In this document: positions 7,189-10,799 of the stretch, one piece after another
Layout of the letters: each line of letters opens with the position of its first letter
How positions within the stretch are numbered: position 1 is the first letter of the stretch
Notes under the pieces: generated by a model
What the model was told of the DNA's origin: nothing
Seen by the model: only the letters and a program-made list of their open reading frames with translations
Databases searched by the model: none
DNA from: JBFLYE01 sp040756715 [NCBI: bacterium]
GTDB taxonomy: Bacteria; UBA9089; UBA9088
Direction of reading: 5' to 3'
Length of the DNA: 10,799 nt
NCBI GenBank assembly: GCA_040756715.1
Contig: JBFLYE010000051.1
Location: forward strand, 1-10,799
Translations under genes and position numbers: made by a program

Positions 7189-7407
7189 TTAAGGATTCTT
7201 TAGAGACTTGATGATCATCCTTACTCCTTCATAAAACCCGGCAATTATCCCAAGTAGTAAAAAGATAATAGTAAAAAGGGGCGATGTTTTAAGGAATTTA
7301 TCAAGATAATAGCCTATTCCAAGACCAATAAAACAAGAGGCAACCATTACCCATCCAATTCCAGAGATCACCGCAATTCTTTTAGCAAGGCCTTTGTTTA
7401 TCACCAT
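7189..7407 (-). CDS. AtpZ/AtpI-like small membrane protein
   Basis: A 72-residue protein with two predicted transmembrane helices (about 12-35 and 43-62). The spacing of GIGYYLDKFLKTSPLFTIIFLLLGIIAGFYEGV fits the AtpZ/AtpI family, which typically has a G-x-x-LD-x-x-x-x-TxP-x-F core and lies upstream of F-type ATPase operons as an assembly or cation-handling factor. Here it precedes ispD, with no atp genes in view, so its link to ATP synthase rests on family resemblance only. Start: the ATG is followed by GTG, and a TATAAT box lies 10 nt upstream. Confidence 0.72.
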   Translation of the reverse strand: MVINKGLAKRIAVISGIGWVMVASCFIGLGIGYYLDKFLKTSPLFTIIFLLLGIIAGFYEGVRMIIKSLKNP

Positions 7408-7417
7408 AGGTTTTAAA

Positions 7418-7447
7418 ATTATACAACTTTCTTTATCTTAATAACAA
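7418..7447 (-). promoter_or_regulatory. Minus-strand promoter of the atpZ-like/ispD unit
   Basis: On the minus strand, TTGTTA (7447-7442), an 18-nt spacer and a perfect TATAAT (7423-7418), then 10 nt to the ATG at 7407. The transcript would have a leader of only about 3-4 nt. No Shine-Dalgarno sequence is present. Confidence 0.55.
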
Positions 7448-7452
7448 TAAAA

Positions 7453-7481
7453 TTGCAAAACACCTAGTTGTAATATAAAAT
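7453..7481 (+). promoter_or_regulatory. Promoter of mqnC, near-leaderless
   Basis: TTGCAA (7453-7458), a 17-nt spacer and TAAAAT (7476-7481), then 8 nt to the ATG at 7490. An alternative TATAAA at 7474 gives a poorer 15-nt spacer. The -35 box lies 5 bp from the -35 box of the divergent promoter, so the two probably compete or are co-regulated. Confidence 0.55.
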
Positions 7482-7489
7482 ATCAAAAA

Positions 7490-8512
7490 ATGAGAATAAG
7501 CAAAGAAGAGGCAATTAAGCTATTTTCCCTTGATATATTCTCCTTAGGAAAAATGGCAGACAAGGTCCGAAAAAAATTTCATCCAGAGGATTATGTAACC
7601 TTTGTTATTGATAGAAACATTACATTTACCAATATCTGCATAGCAAAATGCAAATTTTGTGCCTTCTTTGCAAGGAAAAAAGGGGATGGCTTTCTACTTT
7701 CCCTTGATGAAATTCTAAAGAAAATAGAGGAGTTGGTAAGGATTGGAGGAACCCAGGTTATGCTTCAAGGTGGTCTTAATCCAGAGCTTTCCCTTTCCTG
7801 GTATTGTAACCTCCTTTCCTCTATTAAAAAAAGGTTTAATGTCTGGCTTCATTCTTTATCTCCCTCTGAGATTGTCTTTCTTTCAAAAAAAGAGGGTCTT
7901 TCTATAAAAGATGTGCTTATTTCCTTAAAATCCGCAGGGCTTTCTTCCCTGCCGGGAGCAGCTGAGATATTGTGCGATCGGGTAAGAAAAAAGGTATCGC
8001 CAAATAAGCTAAGTGCAGATGAATGGCTTAATGTAATGGAGGAAGCCCATTCTATCGGAATGCATACAACGGCCACAATGACATTTGGAATTTGTGAGAC
8101 AATAGAGGAGCGTATTGAGCATCTTATAAAAATAAGAAACCTCCAGGATAAAACAGGTGGATTTAAGGCTTTTATCCCCTGGACATTCTCTCCAAAGCAT
8201 ACAGGGCTTTCAAGGATAAAACAGAGAGGGGCGATTGACTACCTAAAAACATTAGCAATCTCAAGAATATTTCTTGATAATATTCCAAATATCCATGCAG
8301 GATGGGTAACCGAGGGACCAAACATTGCCCAAATTGCCCTATTCTTTGGAGCAAATGATCTGGGAGGAATTTTAATGGAAGAGGAAGTTATAAAAAAAAC
8401 AGGCATAGAATATCATTTAAATATAGAGAAAATGGTTAATCTTATAAAGGGTGCAGAAAAAATCCCAGCTCAAAGGAATTCAAGGTATAATATTTTGTAT
8501 GTGTTTAGCTAA
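7490..8512 (+). CDS. mqnC: Cyclic dehypoxanthinyl futalosine synthase (radical SAM), menaquinone futalosine pathway
   Basis: A radical SAM enzyme that cyclises dehypoxanthine futalosine in the futalosine route to menaquinone. 340 residues. Cys50, Cys54 and Cys57 (CIAKCKFC, CX3CX2C) bind the 4Fe-4S cluster. The preceding VTFVIDRNITFTNIC (36-50), MLQGGLNPEL (91-100), AGLSSLPGAAEIL (149-161), HTTATMTFG (192-200), LQDKTGGFKAFIPWTF (208-223) and FGANDLGG (286-293) all follow MqnC. SLPGAAEIL is one residue shorter than the common SLPGGGAEIL. MqnE and CofH are the related alternatives; the IDRNI...TN start and the FGANDLG end favour MqnC. No other mqn gene is in view. The last codons (YVFS and the stop) are encoded by a sequence identical to the terminal repeat of the element at 10151. 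Confidence 0.88.
   Translation: MRISKEEAIKLFSLDIFSLGKMADKVRKKFHPEDYVTFVIDRNITFTNICIAKCKFCAFFARKKGDGFLLSLDEILKKIEELVRIGGTQVMLQGGLNPELSLSWYCNLLSSIKKRFNVWLHSLSPSEIVFLSKKEGLSIKDVLISLKSAGLSSLPGAAEILCDRVRKKVSPNKLSADEWLNVMEEAHSIGMHTTATMTFGICETIEERIEHLIKIRNLQDKTGGFKAFIPWTFSPKHTGLSRIKQRGAIDYLKTLAISRIFLDNIPNIHAGWVTEGPNIAQIALFFGANDLGGILMEEEVIKKTGIEYHLNIEKMVNLIKGAEKIPAQRNSRYNILYVFS
8498..8511 (+). repeat. Solo copy of the element terminal repeat, GTATGTGTTTAGCT
   Basis: An exact 14/14 match to the left end of the element at 10151-10323 and to 10706-10719. It sits in the last codons and stop of mqnC. No inverted partner is found in the next few hundred bases, so this is either a remnant of an insertion or a separate use of the same motif. 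Confidence 0.55.
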
Positions 8513-8524
8513 AAGCAAAAAAAC

Positions 8525-8553
8525 TTGACAAATTTTAATTTTTAGGTTATATT
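8525..8553 (+). promoter_or_regulatory. Strong promoter of the PilX-like gene, leaderless geometry
   Basis: A perfect TTGACA (8525-8530), a 17-nt spacer and TATATT (8548-8553), then exactly 6 nt to the ATG at 8560. It is the best -35 match in the window. Transcription would start at the initiator codon. An in-frame ATG at 8566 has no Shine-Dalgarno sequence that would favour it. Confidence 0.72.
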
Positions 8554-8559
8554 TAAGAT

Positions 8560-9012
8560 ATGAAGATGAGTTTTAAGAAAAAAAGGGGTGCTGCTTTATT
8601 TGTTGCCATTATATTTTCTCTTCTGTTTGTTGTGATGGCAATTACCATTGCGGTTATAACCATCTCAAATGTCAAGACAACCGCAGAGCTAAAAAAGGGC
8701 TTAAAGACATTCTATGGAGCAGAGGCAGGAATCTTTGCCCTTGCAGGATGGATCATCAAAAATCATAGGTTTGATGTTCCAAGGGATATATTAGAGCCTT
8801 GTCTAGGAGAAGATAGACCAGGTATGGGTTGCTATCGGATAAAAAGGTGGAATATAGTTGGTGAGACAATACACCCAGCAAGGGGATTTTCTAGCCATTG
8901 GTGGGCGTTTGATGTCTTTATAGACTCAGAGGCTCCGCCAAATAATCCAAGTGCAGAGATAGAGGCAATTGTCGCCATTCCTTTTATAAAGAGAAGCTAT
9001 GGAAATGAATAA
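8560..9012 (+). CDS. PilX N-terminal-domain-like, type IV pilus-associated protein
   Basis: 150 residues. A basic start (KMSFKKKRG) is followed by a hydrophobic helix (about 11-34) and FYGAEAGI (51-58). This matches the PilX_N pattern: a K/R-rich leader ending in Gly, a long hydrophobic stretch, then F-Y-x-A-E-A-G. The Gly-Ala junction at 10/11 could be a prepilin peptidase site, but the Glu5 typical of major pilins is absent (Val). The exported part is short and contains CLGEDRPGMGCY, where two Cys could pair. It probably has a minor pilin or pseudopilin role, exported to the cell surface. No other pilus gene is in view. The gene end overlaps the PaREP1-like gene by 8 nt. Confidence 0.68.
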   Translation: MKMSFKKKRGAALFVAIIFSLLFVVMAITIAVITISNVKTTAELKKGLKTFYGAEAGIFALAGWIIKNHRFDVPRDILEPCLGEDRPGMGCYRIKRWNIVGETIHPARGFSSHWWAFDVFIDSEAPPNNPSAEIEAIVAIPFIKRSYGNE

Positions 9013-9376
9013 AAATAACCTTAAGGTAAAGCGATATATAGAGCAGGCAAATAAATACATAAAAGAGGGTGAAAAAGAGCTTAAGGAGGATAACTTACTT
9101 CAAGCTTCGGAAAAATATTGGGGTGCAGCCGCACAAATGGTAAAGGCTTGGGCAGAATCTTTAGAGATGCGTCATAATGGCCATGCCTGGCTTTTTGAGG
9201 GTGTTTCTAAGCTTTCTTTACAAACGAATGACCCTTTAATTAAAAAACAATTCTTAATGGCAGGTATGCTTCATACCAATTTTTACGAAGGCTGGCTTAC
9301 CAAGGATGAGGTAGAAACAGCTGCCTCAGAAATTAAGGCATTCTGTGATAAAATAAAAGAAATAATAAAAAAATAA
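9005..9376 (+). CDS. PaREP1-like small helical protein, paralogue 1
   Basis: 123 residues, predicted all-helical and charged. The segment LLQASEKYWGAAAQMVKAWA (31-50) matches the core of the PaREP1 family (first defined from Pyrobaculum repeats and found in archaea and some bacteria), as does the downstream LH-x-x-FYE-G-x-L (89-98). HNGH at 57-60 is shared by all three copies. I recall PaREP1 proteins as HEPN-like, but no conserved R-x4-6-H RNase motif is visible across the three. The start is placed at 9005 rather than the ATG at 8999 because both paralogues begin at this point (M-x-KNNL). It overlaps the PilX-like gene by 8 nt, so it is probably translated from that transcript. Biochemical function is unknown. 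Confidence 0.75.
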   Translation: MNKNNLKVKRYIEQANKYIKEGEKELKEDNLLQASEKYWGAAAQMVKAWAESLEMRHNGHAWLFEGVSKLSLQTNDPLIKKQFLMAGMLHTNFYEGWLTKDEVETAASEIKAFCDKIKEIIKK

Positions 9377-9391
9377 GGAAGAAAAAGAAAG

Positions 9392-9769
9392 ATGAAAAGA
9401 GGGATTAAGATATTTAAACAATGCAAAGGAGATATTAAGCTCTATTCCAGTAGAGGATAATATTTATACCGAGATTAAGCCTGTCCGAGAGGCATTTGGG
9501 ATAGCATATTTGGCTATTCTTGAGGCAATAAAGGAATATTTGATTGAAAAAAGGCAATTTACAAAAAAGGGCTTCCCAGCTCAATAGATGGATATAGGGC
9601 GGTATTAAGAAAGCACTTGGTTATTCATAATGGAAAGTTAATCAGGGAATTTGAGATGCTTTATGATACCTTACACATAGCAGGTTATTATAGGGGAAAT
9701 CTTTACAATGTGAATGTGGTTAAAGAGGCATTAAAAGCGGCAAAGGATTTTATTGAAAAGATTAGATAA
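9392..9769 (+). pseudogene. DUF5618-like (HEPN-type) gene with two frame changes
   Basis: Fills the gap between paralogues 1 and 2. Translated in pieces it gives a coherent small protein of about 125 residues. From 9408: RYLNNAKEILSSIPVEDNIY..., then VREAFGIAYLAILEAIKEYL up to 9562. In the -1 frame from 9569: GLPSSIDGYRAVLRKHL..., LYDTLHIAGYYRG and a closing EALKAAKDFIEKIR, stop at 9767-9769. The order R-Y-L-N-N-A, K-x-VR-A-x-G-x-AY, SIDGYR, LH-x-AGYY resembles DUF5618, as I recall it. The ATG at 9392, with AAGGAAG 10 nt upstream, is out of frame with the body by one base (AAAA at 9395-9398 or GGG at 9401-9403). The second change is at 9563-9569, an A_AAA_AAG heptamer; without it the frame stops at 9585. 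Two lesions favour a pseudogene or homopolymer errors over programmed frameshifting. Confidence 0.65.
9563..9569 (+). promoter_or_regulatory. Slippery heptamer A_AAA_AAG at the frame change
   Basis: In the upstream frame the codons are ACA AAA AAG, exactly the zero-frame phasing of the dnaX-type slippery site. A -1 slip restores the downstream frame (T-K-K-G-L-P-S-S). An AAGG run lies 8 nt upstream at 9551-9554. Only a 3-bp GGG/CCC stem follows, so the stimulator is weak. Confidence 0.3.
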
Positions 9770-9778
9770 AAAATAAAA

Positions 9779-10150
9779 ATGAGTAAAAATAACCTTAGGG
9801 TAAAGCGATATATAGAAAAGGCGGATAGATACATAACGCAGGCTGAAAAAGAGTTTAAAAAAGGAGAGCTTTGCCAGGCATCTGAGAAATACTGGGGAGC
9901 ATCTGCTCAAATATTAAAGGCATGGGCAGAGTATAAGGGCATACAGCATAATGGCCATATCTGGTTATTCAAAGCAGCCGATAATCTTTCTTGTGAAGAG
10001 AAAGACCATAATTTAAAGAAACAATTCGGTCTTGCTTCTGCCCTACATACAAATTTCTATGAAGGATGGCTGACTAAAGGTGAAATAGAAAGTTATGGGG
10101 AGGAAGTAAAGGCATTCTGTGATAAAATAAAAGAAATAATCAAAAGATAA
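9779..10150 (+). CDS. PaREP1-like small helical protein, paralogue 2
   Basis: 123 residues, the same length as the other two copies and about 74% identical to paralogue 3 (91 of 123 by my count). It keeps QASEKYWGASAQILKAWA (33-50), HNGH (57-60), KKQFGLA (80-86), LHTNFYEGWLTK (89-100) and the FCDKIKEIIKR tail. Differences cluster in surface-type positions 13-32 and 72-78. It starts 9 nt after the stop of the broken DUF5618-like gene, without a clear Shine-Dalgarno sequence. Its stop TAA is the last three bases of an 8-bp direct repeat flanking the MITE-like element, so the element inserted exactly at its 3' end. Confidence 0.75.
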   Translation: MSKNNLRVKRYIEKADRYITQAEKEFKKGELCQASEKYWGASAQILKAWAEYKGIQHNGHIWLFKAADNLSCEEKDHNLKKQFGLASALHTNFYEGWLTKGEIESYGEEVKAFCDKIKEIIKR

Positions 10151-10244
10151 GTATGTGTTTAGCTCGGTGAGAATAAAATTGGGAAATAGGCACAAAGGCA
10201 CAGAGGCACAAAGGCGAGAGAGTTTATTTATTACTTGCTTTCTT
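10118..10244 (+). repeat. 127-bp exact direct repeat, copy 1
   Basis: Identical base for base to 10673-10799, offset 555 bp. It covers the last 11 codons of paralogue 2 and the first 94 bp of the MITE-like element. The base just upstream differs (C at 10117, T at 10672). The second copy ends with the window. Confidence 0.95.
10143..10150 (+). repeat. Left flanking direct repeat AAAGATAA (probable target duplication)
   Basis: AAAGATAA abuts the left end of the element and is repeated at 10324-10331, directly abutting its right end. The copy includes the TAA stop of paralogue 2. Confidence 0.6.
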
Positions 10245-10323
10245 TGTGCCTTTGTGCCTAGGTATATAGGACAGCTAAACAACGGCTATGGTAATTTGGT
10301 TAAGAGAGAAGCTAAACACGTAC
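10151..10323 (+). mobile_element. MITE-like element, 173 bp, 14-bp terminal inverted repeats
   Basis: The left end GTATGTGTTTAGCT (10151-10164) and right end AGCTAAACACGTAC (10310-10323) are inverted repeats matching at 13 of 14 positions. The element is flanked on both sides by AAAGATAA. A third inward-facing AGCTAAAC is at 10273-10280. The interior contains 8-bp tandem repeats and a long hairpin (10187-10260). No transposase or ORF fits, so it would be moved in trans. Removing the element and one flank copy leaves paralogue 2's stop followed by AG and the ATG of paralogue 3, a natural tight operon junction, which supports insertion. The same sequence restarts at 10706. Confidence 0.65.
10187..10260 (+). 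repeat. Hairpin with 19-bp arms built from 8-bp tandem repeats
   Basis: The left arm TAGGCACAAAGGCACAGAG (10187-10205) pairs with CTTTGTGCCTTTGTGCCTA (10242-10260) at 18 of 19 positions, loop 36 nt. The left part is a tandem octamer: GGCACAAA, GGCACAGA, GGCACAAA, GGCGAGAG at 10189-10220. The stem is not followed by a T-run, so it is not a standard terminator, but RNA from the region would fold strongly. Confidence 0.8.
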
Positions 10324-10331
10324 AAAGATAA
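10324..10331 (+). repeat. Right flanking direct repeat AAAGATAA
   Basis: The second copy of the 8-bp flank, abutting the right end of the element and lying 2 nt before the ATG of paralogue 3. Confidence 0.6.
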
Positions 10332-10333
10332 AG

Positions 10334-10705
10334 ATGGGTAAAAATAACCTTAAGGTAAAACGCTATATAAACCAGGCAGATAGATATATAAAAGAGGCCG
10401 AAAAGGAGCTAAGTGAGAATAACTTGCTTCAAGCCTCTGAGAAATATTGGGGAGGAGCTGCACAAATGGTAAAGGCTTGGGCAACCGCTAAAGGTATTCA
10501 GCACAATGGGCATATGTGGCTATTTAAGGCGGTGGATAATCTTTCCGAAGAGGAAAAAGAGCCCTATTTAAAGAAACAATTCGGTTTAGCAGGTATGCTT
10601 CATACGAATTTCTATGAAGGCTGGCTTACTAAAAGAGAAATAGAGGATTATGCCCAAGAGGCAAGGGCTTTTTGTGATAAAATAAAAGAAATAATCAAAA
10701 GATAA
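10334..10705 (+). CDS. PaREP1-like small helical protein, paralogue 3
   Basis: 123 residues. The N-terminal half is closest to paralogue 1 (shared LLQASEKYWG, AAQMVKAWA), while the middle (KGIQHNGH, KKQFGLA) and last 11 codons match paralogue 2, giving a mosaic look consistent with recombination among copies. HNGH (57-60) and LHTNFYEGWLTK (89-100) are retained. The ATG is exactly 555 bp downstream of the start of paralogue 2, because gene and element lengths add up to that period. Upstream is only a weak AAAG ribosome site. Its 3' end is followed without gap by another copy of the MITE-like element. Confidence 0.75.
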   Translation: MGKNNLKVKRYINQADRYIKEAEKELSENNLLQASEKYWGGAAQMVKAWATAKGIQHNGHMWLFKAVDNLSEEEKEPYLKKQFGLAGMLHTNFYEGWLTKREIEDYAQEARAFCDKIKEIIKR

Positions 10706-10799
10706 GTATGTGTTTAGCTCGGTGAGAATAAAATTGGGAAATAGGCACAAAGGCACAGAGGCACAAAGGCGAGAGAGTTTATTTATTACTTGCTTTCTT
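10673..10799 (+). repeat. 127-bp exact direct repeat, copy 2, at the window end
   Basis: The last 11 codons of paralogue 3 plus the first 94 bp of a second MITE-like element, identical to 10118-10244. It ends exactly at the last base of the window. Confidence 0.95.
10706..10799 (+). mobile_element. Second MITE-like element, truncated by the window end
   Basis: Begins with GTATGTGTTTAGCT directly after the stop of paralogue 3, preceded by AAAGATAA (10698-10705) as in the first copy. It is identical to the first 94 bp of the element at 10151, including the tandem octamers; the right arm of the hairpin and the right terminal repeat lie outside. Confidence 0.65.

Noticed and set aside
10043-10282. 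Minus-strand open frame across the element
   Set aside because: It runs through the hairpin and the antisense of paralogue 2, with repeat-derived residues and no family features.
10151-10323. Integron attC site separating gene cassettes (gene plus inverted-repeat units in tandem)
   Set aside because: The ends read GTTTAGC...GCTAAAC, the reverse of the attC arrangement (RYYYAAC...GTTRRRY), and the core does not fit. The flanking 8-bp duplication fits transposition better.
10296-10326. Outward promoter in the element end driving paralogue 3 (TTGGTT ... TACAAA)
   Set aside because: A 19-nt spacer and weak hexamers; too poor to call.

Overview
This window is bacterial, AT-rich DNA (G+C roughly in the high 30s by eye) with lysine-, glutamate- and isoleucine-rich proteins and heavy use of AGG/AGA for arginine. 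The bacterial markers are PgpA, IspD, a RodZ-type HTH membrane protein, an EF-G paralogue and a PilX-like pilin-associated protein. MqnC indicates menaquinone synthesis by the futalosine route. I cannot name the phylum. The mix of genes, the heterogeneous gene order and the apparent leaderless transcripts suggest an uncultured lineage known from metagenomes.

Layout. Positions 13-3035 form a co-directional cluster: Zn-ribbon SAM methyltransferase, dNTP triphosphohydrolase, short HTH membrane protein and PgpA, with short gaps or abutting genes. Positions 3090-4425 hold a two-gene GDP-mannose module in which the cupin (type II phosphomannose isomerase domain) and the mannose-1-phosphate guanylyltransferase are separate, overlapping genes. 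Positions 4559-6538 hold an EF-G-like GTPase with Tyr in place of the catalytic switch II His. On the minus strand, 7407-6541 encodes an AtpZ-like small membrane protein followed by ispD. Divergently, 7490-8512 encodes mqnC. Positions 8560-9012 encode a PilX-like protein that overlaps the first of three PaREP1-like small helical proteins.

The right end (9005-10799) is an accessory region. It holds three 123-residue PaREP1-like paralogues and, between the first and second, a broken DUF5618-like gene (two frame changes, one at an A_AAA_AAG heptamer). A 173-bp MITE-like element between the second and third paralogues has 14-bp terminal inverted repeats and an 8-bp flanking duplication. The same element begins again after the third paralogue and runs off the window; the final 127 bp exactly repeat 10118-10244. 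Exactly 127 bp is a common assembler k-mer, so this may be a contig end at an unresolved repeat.

A pattern runs across the window. First genes of transcription units have sigma-70-type -10 boxes placed so that transcription should start at or within a few bases of the start codon. Four of them have exactly 6 nt between the -10 box and the ATG/GTG. Some operon-internal genes (dgt, the manC-like gene, the HTH gene) instead have Shine-Dalgarno-like sequences. This suggests leaderless initiation for first genes. I saw no tRNA, rRNA, CRISPR array or convincing rho-independent terminator.
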